Position numbers and translations under genes: made by a program
In this document: piece after piece, positions 14,937-24,615 of the stretch
How the letters are laid out: every line of letters starts with the position of its first letter
Numbering within the stretch: position 1 is the first letter of the stretch
Notes under the pieces: generated by a model
The model's input: the letters and a program-made list of their open reading frames with translations, nothing else
Told to the model about the DNA's origin: nothing
The model's database searches: none
DNA from: a bacterium
GTDB taxonomy: Bacteria; Bdellovibrionota; Bacteriovoracia; Bacteriovoracales; Bacteriovoracaceae
Reading direction: 5' to 3'
Assembly (NCBI GenBank): GCA_030425045.1
Contig: JAUHVL010000005.1
Coordinates: 124,001 to 188,000 of the forward strand
Length of the DNA stretch: 64,000 nt

Positions 14937-17120
14937 TTGTTTCAGACACTTGATTTTTCCCATGAAAGAGATATTAGTTATGAAGACCTCGCCAGAAGGG
15001 TAGAGTCGTATTACCCAGAAGCGGATTTTGAAAAGCTAGAAAAAGCTTATCATTATGCTGGCAAAGCTCATGAAGGCCAAAGAAGAAGTTCGGGCGAAGA
15101 CTATATTATCCACCCCATCAATGTATCTGCAACGTTAATCAAGTTGAGAATGGATCTCGACTCTATTATTGCGGGCCTTCTTCACGATGTGATTGAAGAT
15201 TGTGATATTTCTGCGGAAGAACTTGAAAATGAGTTTGGAAAGAATGTTGCCCAGCTTGTGGTTGGCTTGACGAAAATTTCTAAAATTAAATTTAAAACAA
15301 AAGAAGAGAGCCAGGCTGAGAACTTTCGAAAGATGGTTGTGGCGATGGCAAAAGATATTCGTGTCATCATTGTTAAGCTCGCTGATCGTATGCATAACAT
15401 GAGAACTCTTCAATACGTATCAGAAGAAAAGCAAAAGAAGATTGCGCAAGAAACCCTTGATATTTATGTACCTCTGGCAAGTCGTCTTGGTATCAACTCC
15501 GTTAAGTCAGAACTTGAAGATCTTTGTTTGAGATTCCTTCATCCTGATGTCTATTATCGTCTCGCTGAAAAAGTGGCGATGAAAAAAAATGAGAGGGACT
15601 TTTATATCAATGACACCATTGAAGTGATTAAAGAGCAGCTCATAGAGTTTGGTATTAAAGCTGAAATCAAAGGACGCCCAAAACATTTTTATTCTATTTA
15701 TAAAAAAATGATTTCTCGTGGTGTTGATTTCGATCAGATTCAAGACATACTTGCGTTTAGAGTTATCACAAATAATATAACCGAGTGTTATAAGATCCTT
15801 GGTATTATGCACTCTGCTTTTACTCCGATTCCTGGCCGCTTTAAGGACTATATTGCGATACCTAAAGTGAATGGTTATCAGTCCCTTCACACAACGGTTA
15901 TAGGCCCTCGTGCTGAACGAATTGAAATTCAAATTCGTACCATGGAGATGGATGAAGTTGCTGAGACAGGGGTTGCCGCACACTGGAAATATAAAGAGGG
16001 GATTCATAGCGGAAAGGCGAAGCTCGACTGGATCGAGCAATTACTTGAATTCAATAAAAACGTTGAAAGTAATGCTGAATTTCTCGATGTTATCAAAAAT
16101 GATCTCGATGTAGGTGGAGTTTTTATCTTTACACCTAAAGGGGATGTGATGGAGCTACGTTATGGCTCAACACCTCTCGACTTTGCCTATTCAGTTCATA
16201 CAGAGGTTGGTCATCATTGTGTTGGGGCTAAAGTGAATGGGAAAATGGTTCCTCTTCGTTATGTCTTAAAGTCAGGTGATACAGTTGAGGTACTTACAAG
16301 TAAAAAGCAAACTCCAACCAAAGACTGGCTTAATATTGTTCGCTCATCTCGAGCAAAAACAAAAATTAAACAGTGGTTATTAAAAATAGAAAGAGAACGT
16401 AACCAAGAAATTGGTCGTGATGTTTTAGAGAAAGCATTTCGTGTTTATAATACTTCTCTTAAGTCTGTTGAAAAAACAGGTGAATTAGAAAAAGCTGTTT
16501 CTGAATTAAATAGTGCAAATATTGATGACCTTTTTATGCAAGTCGGAGCTGGTAAAGTTGCGGCTAAAGAAGTGATCACAAAAGCACTTTCTCTTGATCT
16601 TGAAGAAGAAAAAGATAAGAAAATTAGTGAAATTGATAAGTACTCAAAGACTGTTACCCAAAAGGCGCGGAGGCAATCTCATAAAGATGATGCCGTTATC
16701 GTTGATGGGCTTGATAATATTATGGTTCGGATGGCGAAATGTTGTAATCCAATTCCAGGAGATCCTATTGTCGGTTATATCACGAGAGGAAGAGGGGTTA
16801 CGGTTCATACATCTAACTGTAAAAGAATTGACCAAGGTGAGCTTGACCGAAAAGTTTTCGTAGAGTGGAACCCTGATTTTCACTTCAAGCATCCAGTTCA
16901 AATAAAAGTAATCACTCATGATCGTCCGGGGATTCTTTCTCAAATATCAAATACAATCAATGGCACCGGAGTCAATATTAGATCAGCTCTGGCGAAATCT
17001 CTTCCTGATAGAAAAGGATCCTTTATCTTTGAAATTGAAGTAAAAGATTATTCGGAGCTTTATAAGGCCATTAGTCATATTGAGGCCTTAGAAGAAGTGA
17101 TCGCTGTTAATAGGGTGTAA
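14937..17120 (+). CDS. rsh: Bifunctional (p)ppGpp synthetase/hydrolase, RelA/SpoT homologue
   Basis: A full-length Rsh of 727 aa. The N-terminal HD hydrolase has HDVIEDCD (H83-D84, E87-D88), and the synthetase domain has GRPKHFYSIYKKM, DILAFRVI and the VNGYQSLHTTV block. A TGS domain (FIFTPKGDVMELRYGSTPLDFAYSVHTEVGH), a zinc-finger/helical segment with CCNPIPGDPIVGYITRGRGVTVH and a C-terminal ACT domain (VQIKVITHDRPGILSQI) follow. Both active sites look intact, so it likely makes and degrades the alarmone during starvation. It starts with TTG two bases after the gmk stop, with AGAGGAAAG as ribosome site. Confidence 0.95.
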   Translation: MFQTLDFSHERDISYEDLARRVESYYPEADFEKLEKAYHYAGKAHEGQRRSSGEDYIIHPINVSATLIKLRMDLDSIIAGLLHDVIEDCDISAEELENEFGKNVAQLVVGLTKISKIKFKTKEESQAENFRKMVVAMAKDIRVIIVKLADRMHNMRTLQYVSEEKQKKIAQETLDIYVPLASRLGINSVKSELEDLCLRFLHPDVYYRLAEKVAMKKNERDFYINDTIEVIKEQLIEFGIKAEIKGRPKHFYSIYKKMISRGVDFDQIQDILAFRVITNNITECYKILGIMHSAFTPIPGRFKDYIAIPKVNGYQSLHTTVIGPRAERIEIQIRTMEMDEVAETGVAAHWKYKEGIHSGKAKLDWIEQLLEFNKNVESNAEFLDVIKNDLDVGGVFIFTPKGDVMELRYGSTPLDFAYSVHTEVGHHCVGAKVNGKMVPLRYVLKSGDTVEVLTSKKQTPTKDWLNIVRSSRAKTKIKQWLLKIERERNQEIGRDVLEKAFRVYNTSLKSVEKTGELEKAVSELNSANIDDLFMQVGAGKVAAKEVITKALSLDLEEEKDKKISEIDKYSKTVTQKARRQSHKDDAVIVDGLDNIMVRMAKCCNPIPGDPIVGYITRGRGVTVHTSNCKRIDQGELDRKVFVEWNPDFHFKHPVQIKVITHDRPGILSQISNTINGTGVNIRSALAKSLPDRKGSFIFEIEVKDYSELYKAISHIEALEEVIAVNRV

Positions 17121-17185
17121 TTTTTCTTTTACAAGTTGAAATCATTAAATTTAATTGATACTAAATGTGCTCGTTGGAGGCATCT

Positions 17186-17518
17186 ATGAAATCTTTTACT
17201 AAGTTCTTTTTTATCGTTTTATTATCAGTTAACTCGTTAAGTGCTTTAAATACAGAAAGAATTTTTGAATCATTATATTTAGTAGACGCCAATTACTTTT
17301 ATGGTGATGATGGAGTTGATTGTCATACAACGTTTCAAATTACAAAAATTGAACAATCAAGATTTCCCGATGCACTTGAAGTTTTTTACGAAGCTCAACA
17401 AGACTACTTTGTTCATGGTTGTCAGGAGAGAGGGATACCGTGCAAAATTTTAATGCGCTCAACGGACTTTTTCCCCATTGAAGAATCTCTTGAGTGTGAA
17501 GACTCTTGGTGGGAGTAA
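17186..17518 (+). CDS. Small secreted protein of unknown function
   Basis: The 110-aa product from the ATG at 17186 (GGAGG upstream) has a signal peptide MKSFTKFFFIVLLSVNSLSA. The mature part has four cysteines (DCHTTF, HGCQER, IPCKIL, LECEDSWWE) and is acidic at the end, so disulfide-stabilised and periplasmic or secreted is likely. I know no relatives. It ends directly against the convergent YdcF-like gene. Confidence 0.65.
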   Translation: MKSFTKFFFIVLLSVNSLSALNTERIFESLYLVDANYFYGDDGVDCHTTFQITKIEQSRFPDALEVFYEAQQDYFVHGCQERGIPCKILMRSTDFFPIEESLECEDSWWE

Positions 17519-18175
17519 TTAAATTTCGTTTGAGTCATAATCCCATACAAACAAAAAGAAATAAGTTCTAAAAAATTTAAAAACTTCTCGGTAAAGAATT
17601 TTAATATTTCTCCAATTGCCGAAGTCTGTATCAACACCTGTATAATAAAATTGAAATAATTCATTATCCTGAGTTGTCGCAAGAGATCGCATAATCGTTT
17701 TTACTCTCAAGATATGATAGTCGTGAGAAATGATGAGAACTTGAGAAGCATCCTTTTTTTCTCGTAAATAACGTAACGTCGAGATGACATTTTCAAAAGT
17801 ATTACGGGCGAGATAGTCAATATCAAGTTGATTTGTATCCACTTGTCCATTTAGTGTTAAGGGACGAATGAGAGTCTCGACTGAGTTTCTGGTGTTGACT
17901 CCCGTAATAAAAATACGAGATTGTCCAAACTCTTTCGCTAGCCTTAAGGCGTAAGGAATTCGCCCCTCTTGTCCCGTAAAAACCACAATGAGATCAGGCG
18001 ACTTACGAAAGAATTTTTCGAGAGATCTGCTTTTTTCTTTTTGGCTAAAAAGAACAAAAAAGTATCCTGATAAAAGGTAAAGAAATAAAAGAGCACTGGT
18101 CCAGATCGTTATATTAATACAATAACGATAAAACCGTGTTCTCTTAGTTTCAAAAATATAGCGACTACTGAACAT
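17519..18175 (-). CDS. YdcF/SanA-like DUF218 membrane protein
   Basis: One transmembrane helix (about residues 24-44) anchors a DUF218 domain. The start of the domain is DLIVVFTGQEGRIPYALRLAKE; later blocks are FITGVNTRNS, ARNTFENVISTLRYLRE and VLIISHDYHILRVKTIM, typical of the family. DUF218 proteins such as SanA and YdcF are linked to envelope integrity and possibly nucleotide binding; the biochemistry is unsettled. At 218 aa the length is normal. It lies downstream of ridA on the same strand with a 9-bp gap, so it may be the last gene of the maeB-ridA run. Confidence 0.8.
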   Translation of the reverse strand: MFSSRYIFETKRTRFYRYCINITIWTSALLFLYLLSGYFFVLFSQKEKSRSLEKFFRKSPDLIVVFTGQEGRIPYALRLAKEFGQSRIFITGVNTRNSVETLIRPLTLNGQVDTNQLDIDYLARNTFENVISTLRYLREKKDASQVLIISHDYHILRVKTIMRSLATTQDNELFQFYYTGVDTDFGNWRNIKILYREVFKFFRTYFFLFVWDYDSNEI

Positions 18176-18184
18176 GATCCGCTT

Positions 18185-18565
18185 TTATTTTGCGGCCATA
18201 ACCTCAATTTCTATAAGGGCACCTTTGGGAAGAGCACTCACTTGTACACAGCTTCTGGCAGGATAAGGTTCCTTAAAATATTCGACATAGGCCTTGTTAA
18301 CAATATCAAAGTCTTTCAGATCGACCATAAAGATCGAAGTCTTAATAATATTTTCTCTTGTGAGATCTTGTGATTGTAAAAGTCCATCAACATTTTTAAG
18401 TATTTGTTCTAGTTGAGCAGATACTGTTTCTGGCATAGTCATGGTTTTGGGGTCGAGACCAATTTGTCCTGAGAAATAATAAACTCCACCATACTCCACT
18501 CCTTGTGAGTAGGTTCCAACAGCAGCAGGGGCAAGTTCTGTAGAGATAATATTTTTATTCATCAT
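18185..18565 (-). CDS. ridA: RidA family enamine/imine deaminase
   Basis: The 126-aa protein matches RidA (YjgF/YER057c/UK114): TYSQGVEYGGVYYFSGQIGLDP near the N-terminus and the C-terminal signature ARSCVQVSALPKGALIEIEVMA with the substrate-binding arginine. RidA hydrolyses reactive 2-aminoacrylate-type enamines that damage PLP enzymes. The maeB stop codon directly precedes its start (TAA-ATG-ATG). The second ATG (18562) is equally possible and better spaced from AAAGGA. Confidence 0.93.
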   Translation of the reverse strand: MMNKNIISTELAPAAVGTYSQGVEYGGVYYFSGQIGLDPKTMTMPETVSAQLEQILKNVDGLLQSQDLTRENIIKTSIFMVDLKDFDIVNKAYVEYFKEPYPARSCVQVSALPKGALIEIEVMAAK

Positions 18566-20872
18566 TTATCCTTTATACGTAAGTTCTTCTTCTTCAGAAA
18601 GAAGAGCAGTTAAATTACAAATATTAACAATTTCCGTAACTGAAGCTGTTCTTTGTAAAATATTCACAGTTCCTTTCATCGGAATAAGGATCGGTCCGAT
18701 GGCAGTATTTTCTGTAAGCTGACTTAAGAGCTTATAACTGATGTTTGCAGAGTTGAGTTCTGGGAAAATGAGAACATCAACATCACCATCTAGTTCATGG
18801 AAGTTAAAAAGTTTATCTCTAATTGCACGATTGACTGCTACGTCCGCTTGCATTTCACCATCAACTTCTAAATGAGGATACTTTTCTTTCGTCAACTCTA
18901 CCGCTCTTTTTACTTTCTTTGGTCCGTAGCTAGAGCTTGATCCAAAGTTTGAGTAACTGACAAAGGCAATACGAGGATCTCTTCTCATGAGATGCTTAAA
19001 AAGAATGGCGGTATTACCGGCGATATTACTGAGTTGTTCAGAAGAGGGATCAATTTGAGCCGTACAGTCAGCGAGAAAGAGAACTCTGTTTTGAAAAACG
19101 AGAATATAGATGCCTGCAGCTTTAAATTTTTCTCTTGTTCCTACAACATTGATTAAAGGGTTTAGACAGCTTGAGTAATCAAGTGTTGGTCCGGCGATGA
19201 AAGACTCCGCTAAACCTTTTCTAACCATCATCGAGCCAAAATAGTTTTCTTGTGCCATGAGATCTTCTGCATGATAAACACTAATACCTTTTCGCTGACG
19301 AATTTCAGAAAACTCCATATAGAAATCTTTAAAGTAATCACTTCTATTGGGTTTAATAATTTCTAAATCTTTGAGTGTAGAAAGACCAAGCTCTTCCATT
19401 TTTTGATGAATTTTTTCTTGATCACCTAAAAGGATAGGTTCAATTCTTCCTTCCGTTCGAAGAATTTTTGAAGCTTGAAGTATTCTTGTGTTGAGTCCTT
19501 CAGCGAAAACCATTCTCACTTTAGCGTTTCTTCTTTTTACGTGAGAAGTAAGTCTATCTCTAAGAGACTTCATGAAGTGTGCGGCTGTACCTAATCTATT
19601 TTCTAAGTTGGCCGCATATTCATGAAGATCGTTGATATCAACTCTGGCCACCCCGGTTTCCATAGCTGCTTTGGCAACTGCGGGAGAGAGTCTTGTGAGA
19701 ACTCTACGGTCAAATGGTTTTGGGATGATATAATCTCTACCAAATGAAAAGTCTTCATTTCCGTAGGCCATTTTTACTTCTTCTGGTACTTCTTCTTTTG
19801 CCAGTTCTGCTAATGCTTTAACAGCAGCAATTTTCATTTCAACATTTATCTTTCTAGCTTTTACATCAAGGGCCCCTCTAAAAATAAAAGGAAAACCTAA
19901 AACGTTATTTACTTGATTTGGAAAATCAGATCTTCCCGTTGCCATAATGGCATCGTTTCGAACTTCTGCAACTTCTGAAGGAAGAATCTCCGGCTCAGGG
20001 TTGGCCATGGCAAAGATGATGGGGTCGGTGGACATTGTTTTAACCATATCTTTACTAAGAACACCTTTAGCCGAAACACCCATAAAAGCATCGGCACCAT
20101 TCATGGCATCACCAAGAGTTCTGTTTTTTGTATCAACGGCAAACTCTTCTTTATAAGGATTCATTCCCTCTTTTCTGCCCTTGTAGATCACACCTTTTGA
20201 GTCACACATTGTGATATGTTCTCTCTTGGCCCCCATATCGATAAAGAGCCGAGCACAGGCAACGGCAGCTGCACCTGCTCCAGAGAAAACGATTTTTGCG
20301 TCGGCAATATTTCTACCTGTTAGTTCTAAGGCATTTAAAAAACCTGCTGCTGCAATAATGGCCGTACCGTGTTGGTCATCGTGAAAAACAGGAATGTCCA
20401 TAATTTCTTGCAGCTGTTTTTCAATTTCAAAACATTCAGGAGCTTTTATATCTTCTAGGTTTACTCCACCAAAGGTAGGCTCTAGCGCTTTTACCACTCG
20501 AACCATTCCGTCGACTGTTGGTTCATTAACTTCAATATCAAAAACATCGATATCGGCGAATCTTTTAAAAAGAACACCTTTACCTTCCATCACAGGTTTA
20601 CTTGCTTCGGGACCGATATTACCTAGACCTAAAACAGCTGTTCCGTTTGAAACAACGGCGACGAGGTTTCCTTTCGCTGTATATTTAAAAACATCGTTGG
20701 GGTTGTTTGCAATTTCTAAGCAAGGGTACGCAACTCCTGGACTATAGGCCTTGGCCAAATCAGACGAACTGAAAGTTGGCTTGGTTGATCTGATTTCTAT
20801 TTTTCCTGGGCGTCCTGTTTCATGATATTCTAGAGAGGAAGCTTTTAACTCTTCTGCTTTTTTGTCAGTCAC
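18566..20872 (-). CDS. maeB: NADP-dependent malic enzyme with C-terminal phosphotransacetylase-like domain
   Basis: The N-terminal 420 residues are malic enzyme: [11 protein letters not shown], the catalytic region [27 protein letters not shown] and the NADP-binding [13 protein letters not shown]. From about residue 430 to 768 there is a phosphate acetyltransferase-type domain ([28 protein letters not shown]), which in MaeB enzymes is regulatory, sensing acetyl-CoA, not catalytic. The reaction is malate to pyruvate plus CO2 and NADPH, supplying reducing power. Length 768 aa matches the MaeB hybrid class (759 in E. coli). Confidence 0.95.
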   Translation of the reverse strand: MTDKKAEELKASSLEYHETGRPGKIEIRSTKPTFSSSDLAKAYSPGVAYPCLEIANNPNDVFKYTAKGNLVAVVSNGTAVLGLGNIGPEASKPVMEGKGVLFKRFADIDVFDIEVNEPTVDGMVRVVKALEPTFGGVNLEDIKAPECFEIEKQLQEIMDIPVFHDDQHGTAIIAAAGFLNALELTGRNIADAKIVFSGAGAAAVACARLFIDMGAKREHITMCDSKGVIYKGRKEGMNPYKEEFAVDTKNRTLGDAMNGADAFMGVSAKGVLSKDMVKTMSTDPIIFAMANPEPEILPSEVAEVRNDAIMATGRSDFPNQVNNVLGFPFIFRGALDVKARKINVEMKIAAVKALAELAKEEVPEEVKMAYGNEDFSFGRDYIIPKPFDRRVLTRLSPAVAKAAMETGVARVDINDLHEYAANLENRLGTAAHFMKSLRDRLTSHVKRRNAKVRMVFAEGLNTRILQASKILRTEGRIEPILLGDQEKIHQKMEELGLSTLKDLEIIKPNRSDYFKDFYMEFSEIRQRKGISVYHAEDLMAQENYFGSMMVRKGLAESFIAGPTLDYSSCLNPLINVVGTREKFKAAGIYILVFQNRVLFLADCTAQIDPSSEQLSNIAGNTAILFKHLMRRDPRIAFVSYSNFGSSSSYGPKKVKRAVELTKEKYPHLEVDGEMQADVAVNRAIRDKLFNFHELDGDVDVLIFPELNSANISYKLLSQLTENTAIGPILIPMKGTVNILQRTASVTEIVNICNLTALLSEEEELTYKG

Positions 20873-20896
20873 AATATTTCCTTAATTTAGTATTCT

Positions 20897-22309
20897 TTAA
20901 GATTTTGATTTTACCAGTGTGGACTTAGAAAAGAAAACCAGAGAAGCACTTGTGACTAAGATTCCTACATATATCGCGTCAATATTTTCCCATGGGGAAA
21001 AGGTCCTCCATAACGTTACGCAAAGTACGCCAAAGAGGCTGGTAAAGAGGAATTCTCCATCTTTTATCTTTCCCGGTCTCAGATGGCCGTAAAGGACGGG
21101 GATCAAAAGACATGAAGCACTATAGCTACCCAATGTCTTCCAGACGGCTTTAATATTACCTTCAAAAATAAGCGCCATTAGGAAGCAGATAATAGCTGAA
21201 AAAATAATATTGAGCTTATAATAATGGATAGTTTTTTTACTTTCACTCTTTTTCCAGAGATCAAAAGAAAGAGTACTTCCTGCCAAGAAAAGATAAGAAT
21301 CGAGGGTCGATAATATAGTGGCGAGGATACCAGCTAGAATAAAACCTCTTAATCCTTCGGGCAGAGTTTTGACAGCATAAATTAAATAAGACTCGTTCGG
21401 ATCTAGATCAGGCATGGTTGCCCTTGCATACATTGCTCCAAAAGTGGTGCAGATATCAAAACAAAACCAGATGATTGTTGCGATGATAATCCCTTTTTTG
21501 GCGACACGAGGTTCTTTGGCGGCAAAACAACGTTGATAAAAATTAGGGTCCACTAATGTAGATAGAGCAATGAAGCCCCAGACTAAGGTGTTTGCTAAAC
21601 CAACGTTACCTGTTAATGAAAAATGGTTTTTAGGTAAATTTGCTTTGAGAAAATCGATTCCACCAAAAGTCGTCACGCTAAAAAAGAGGACAAAAATGAC
21701 GGCAGCACACATAACAAAAAACTGGACGAGGTCCGAAAAAACAACGGCCCTAAAACCGCCCACCAGTGAGTAACTTAGGACGACCACGATTCCGATCAGC
21801 ATACTCATGGTAAAGTCTAATCCAAAAAGGATTTGGATAAAGAGACCGAGGCTAATCACATAGGCGATAGGAAGAACATTAAAGAGATTAAAAATAGCAG
21901 CTAGTCTTGCAGACTTAGGACCAAACATTTTTTCAACCATGTCAGGTAATGTGAAAGCACGATAACGAGATATTTTATCAACGAGAAAAAAAGCGAAGAG
22001 GAGATAAGTGAGATACCAAAAGAATCCTTGAGTGATAAAGTTGAAGATCCCTTGTTCAAAAGCAATCGCCGTCACTCCAAAAATTCCACCATACCAAGTG
22101 GCAACAAGGGTCGCAATAAACATAGGAAGAGTAAGTTGGCGTCCCATGAGTAAAACTTCTAGAGGAGTATTTTGCTCACCTTTCTTTTTTAAATGATGAC
22201 CATAAAAAACACTGATGATTGTTACTACCAAAACCGTACTAAAAACAATCCAATCGAATGTACTGATGAGTTTGACTATTTCTTGGGTCGAGGAATTCAT
22301 GAGCGCCAT
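20897..22309 (-). CDS. Sodium:solute symporter family transporter
   Basis: A 470-aa integral membrane protein with about 12-13 hydrophobic helices. Family-typical features are IATLVATWYGGIFGVTAIAFEQG in the second helices, the VLSYSLVGGFRAVVFSDLVQFFVM block (SSF signature) and VDPNFYQRCFAAK. SSS transporters import sugars, amino acids, organic acids or vitamins with sodium. The substrate cannot be read from sequence; the malic enzyme next door on the same strand makes an organic acid thinkable but unproven. The ATG at 22300 is an alternative start. Confidence 0.88.
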   Translation of the reverse strand: MALMNSSTQEIVKLISTFDWIVFSTVLVVTIISVFYGHHLKKKGEQNTPLEVLLMGRQLTLPMFIATLVATWYGGIFGVTAIAFEQGIFNFITQGFFWYLTYLLFAFFLVDKISRYRAFTLPDMVEKMFGPKSARLAAIFNLFNVLPIAYVISLGLFIQILFGLDFTMSMLIGIVVVLSYSLVGGFRAVVFSDLVQFFVMCAAVIFVLFFSVTTFGGIDFLKANLPKNHFSLTGNVGLANTLVWGFIALSTLVDPNFYQRCFAAKEPRVAKKGIIIATIIWFCFDICTTFGAMYARATMPDLDPNESYLIYAVKTLPEGLRGFILAGILATILSTLDSYLFLAGSTLSFDLWKKSESKKTIHYYKLNIIFSAIICFLMALIFEGNIKAVWKTLGSYSASCLLIPVLYGHLRPGKIKDGEFLFTSLFGVLCVTLWRTFSPWENIDAIYVGILVTSASLVFFSKSTLVKSKS

Positions 22310-22436
22310 TGTCCAATATTTCCGATCGTTTAGAAAGTTTTTAACAAAATTACTAAAGTTATCCCGTTAATTTCCCGAAAAACCGTATGAGATAAAGCGT
22401 TGTACGCCAAAAATTTATACGCTCTTGGAGAACGTT

Positions 22437-24068
22437 ATGAAGTTTTTAGGAACGAAGTTAAAGATCCTTACCCTATGTTTGATGATGGCCCAAAGTCATC
22501 TCTATGCTGACTCGATACCGGGAAGTATTTTCGATGATGGTGGAAATACTGGTAACGATAATAGCGGCTATTACGATGACGAGGGGGGAAGCCCAAATCC
22601 AAACTCAGGTGCATACCAAGATTGTTCTCATATTAATCAATCATCTTATCGTGATGCCTATTTGTTTTGTGTGAATGCAACAACAGCGAGAGTGAATGGA
22701 GTTGATTGTGTTGATTGTCTTCAGCCAAGAAATAGAACAGCTGAAATTTTAGGAACGATTGCAGGTCCACTTGCTTACACTATTACTGGACTTGGAAGTG
22801 CTTACTTCAACTATAGATCAAATCGTGCTTGGGCAAATGCTTATCAGCATGGCTTTGATGCTTGTACGACTCAACTTAGTGATTACCAACAATATAATAT
22901 TACTCGTGGGTCTAATCCCATTTTACCAGCAGAGCAACAAGGTCTGATGGATTCTTGTAATGGTTATGCTTATAACCAGTTTGCAGGTATGGGTGGACTT
23001 TATGGAAATGGTTTTGGTGGCTTTGGAAATCCATGGCTATCAGCTGGTTATAGTCCGGGCTTTATGTCTGGGATGATGGGTCCTTATGGTCATGGACTTG
23101 GTATCGGTGGAGGTATCGGTATTGGTCTCGGTGGCATGGGCGGCCTTGGTGGAATGGGCGGCTTAGGTATGGGCGGCTTAGGTATGGGCGGTCTCGGAAT
23201 GGGACGAGGTATCGGTTTTGGAATTGGAGCTGGTATCGGTCTTGGTGGTCCAGGCATGGGTGGCATGGGCGGCATGGGTGGTCCATGGGGAATGGGCCCA
23301 GGCTGGGGCATGGGTGGTCCAGGTATTGGTATCGGTGGAGGAATCGGTATCGGTGGCGGACTAATGGGACCTGGCATCGGCGGTGGAATTGGAATTGGCG
23401 GTGGCCCTTGGGGCGGCGGTGGAATGATGGGACCTGGTATCGGTGGTGGTATTCATGGTGGCATCGGAATAGGCGGCGGCCCTTGGGGTGGCGGCGGAAT
23501 GATGGGACCTGGTATCGGTGGAGGAATCCACGGTGGTATCGGAATTGGCGGTGGCCCTTGGGGCGGCGGCGGAATGATGGGTCCTGGTGGCGGAATGATG
23601 AGTCCTGGTTGGCCAGGTGCTGGCGGCGGCGGAATGATGGGCCCTGGTGGTATGTGGGGAATCAATGGTGGTCCCGGTGGCGGAATGTGGGGTAACGTAG
23701 GTGTACCTAACGGCGGAATGTGGGGACATCCAAGTGGAGGCTACTGGAATAATGGTGGCGGTTGGGCAAACCAAAACTACTGGCAACAACAGCAACAACA
23801 AATGGCCCAAGCTTATGCGCAAGCACAAGAAAGAAATGCTTTTATGCAAGACAGAGGGATGGCAAACTACCAAGCAAATATGGGTGCCGCTCAAAGTTTA
23901 TATCAAAACTACGCTTTAGCAGGAACGCATTATAATCAAGGAATGCAGGGAATGTATGGCGGAGGAAACTGGGGTTATAACGGTTTTGTTGGTGCACAAC
24001 CTTATGCTGCTGGTAACTTGGGATTGAACTTCTCTGCTGGTGCTTACGCTGGCATGTATCGGTGGTAA
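22437..24068 (+). CDS. Large secreted Gly/Met-rich repeat protein
   Basis: From the ATG at 22437 (TTGGAGAACG upstream) the product is 543 aa with a signal peptide (MKFLGTKLKILTLCLMMAQS). Residues 20-180 are an acidic, Gly/Asn-rich leader and a Cys-containing segment (DCSHINQSS, CVNATTARVNGVDCVDCLQP, ACTTQLSDY). Residues 190-435 are almost wholly Gly with Met, Ile, Pro and Trp, including GMGGLGMGG runs and the 25-residue repeat IGIGGGPWGGGGMMGPGIGG plus GIHGG. The last 90 residues are Gln/Ala/Tyr-rich and end aromatic (GMYRW). It resembles structural or adhesive proteins such as glycine-rich cell-wall or amyloid proteins. No enzyme domain seen. Confidence 0.75.
   Translation: MKFLGTKLKILTLCLMMAQSHLYADSIPGSIFDDGGNTGNDNSGYYDDEGGSPNPNSGAYQDCSHINQSSYRDAYLFCVNATTARVNGVDCVDCLQPRNRTAEILGTIAGPLAYTITGLGSAYFNYRSNRAWANAYQHGFDACTTQLSDYQQYNITRGSNPILPAEQQGLMDSCNGYAYNQFAGMGGLYGNGFGGFGNPWLSAGYSPGFMSGMMGPYGHGLGIGGGIGIGLGGMGGLGGMGGLGMGGLGMGGLGMGRGIGFGIGAGIGLGGPGMGGMGGMGGPWGMGPGWGMGGPGIGIGGGIGIGGGLMGPGIGGGIGIGGGPWGGGGMMGPGIGGGIHGGIGIGGGPWGGGGMMGPGIGGGIHGGIGIGGGPWGGGGMMGPGGGMMSPGWPGAGGGGMMGPGGMWGINGGPGGGMWGNVGVPNGGMWGHPSGGYWNNGGGWANQNYWQQQQQQMAQAYAQAQERNAFMQDRGMANYQANMGAAQSLYQNYALAGTHYNQGMQGMYGGGNWGYNGFVGAQPYAAGNLGLNFSAGAYAGMYRW
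23391..23588 (+). repeat. 75-bp tandem repeat inside the Gly-rich gene
   Basis: Copies start at 23391, 23466 and 23541 (exactly 75 bp apart), with about 2.6 units. Each begins GGAATTGGCGGTGGCCCTTG or a close variant and encodes 25 residues, so copy-number change keeps the frame. Third-position differences between copies show they are not newly made. Confidence 0.9.
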
Positions 24069-24104
24069 AAAAAGTTAAAGAGAAATATAACAATAGTGAA
24101 AATT

Positions 24105-24129
24105 AAGGAGGCCAATGCCTCCTTTTTTT
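24105..24129. terminator. Bidirectional Rho-independent terminator
   Basis: AAGGAGGC (24105-24112) and GCCTCCTT (24117-24124) flank a CAAT loop and are followed by T7. It sits between the convergent Gly-rich gene and the CxxC gene ending at 24128, and can serve both. Confidence 0.88.
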
Positions 24130-24541
24130 ATTTGTTGTGAATAAGAGTTTTAATATCTGATCTAAAAATAACTTGAATTTTATCGTGATCAATTAATTTT
24201 TCAATTAGGCCAGCACCAAAAGTTGGATGCTCAATAACATCGCCCTCATGGAAGGCCGTTCTCGGACTATACTTGTGATGTTCTTTGGTTGGATCGTTAA
24301 CAGCTGCTTGCCAAAGGTCAGCAACGGCGGGGCCCGTTTTCTTTTTCGTCACTCGACGTGATCCCGACTTTTTAATTTTTTCAAGAGTAGCATCTTTAAA
24401 TGAATGTGTTCCATTACAGGTTTTACATTGAACTTTGTGAGGAACTTTATCCGTCTTCATTGTTACAATAATATGAGCAAGAGTGAGCTTACATTTATTA
24501 CAAAGAGAGAGTACTTCTTTTCCTACTCCGAGAGATGACAT
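24128..24541 (-). CDS. Small protein with paired CxxC motifs and SH3/CarD-like C-terminus
   Basis: The start at 24541 (AAGGAA upstream) is used; a longer frame from 24703 would run into uvrC. The 137-aa product has LCNKCKL and QCKTCNG (about residues 15-42), likely a zinc site, then a basic linker, then a C-terminal segment GDVIEHPTFGAGLIEKLIDH followed by KIQVIFRSDIKTLIHN. That end resembles the small beta domain (H/G-xFGxG pattern) found in CarD-like and related nucleic-acid proteins of deltaproteobacteria. Function unknown. It is divergent from uvrC with a 74-bp gap. Confidence 0.7.
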   Translation of the reverse strand: MSSLGVGKEVLSLCNKCKLTLAHIIVTMKTDKVPHKVQCKTCNGTHSFKDATLEKIKKSGSRRVTKKKTGPAVADLWQAAVNDPTKEHHKYSPRTAFHEGDVIEHPTFGAGLIEKLIDHDKIQVIFRSDIKTLIHNK

Positions 24542-24615
24542 AAAAATTCCTTGGCAGTGAGTAATTGAGGTTGTTAGGTTAAGGGGAGGTTTGATGAAAG
24601 TAAAGGCAAGGTGCC

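Noticed and set aside
15507-16040. 177-codon minus-strand frame
   Set aside because: Fully antisense to the conserved synthetase region of rsh; no ribosome site and no recognisable protein.
23090-23894. Long minus-strand and shifted frames rich in Pro, Arg or His
   Set aside because: They mirror the Gly-rich coding repeat; low-complexity GC-rich DNA keeps several frames open. No starts with ribosome sites.
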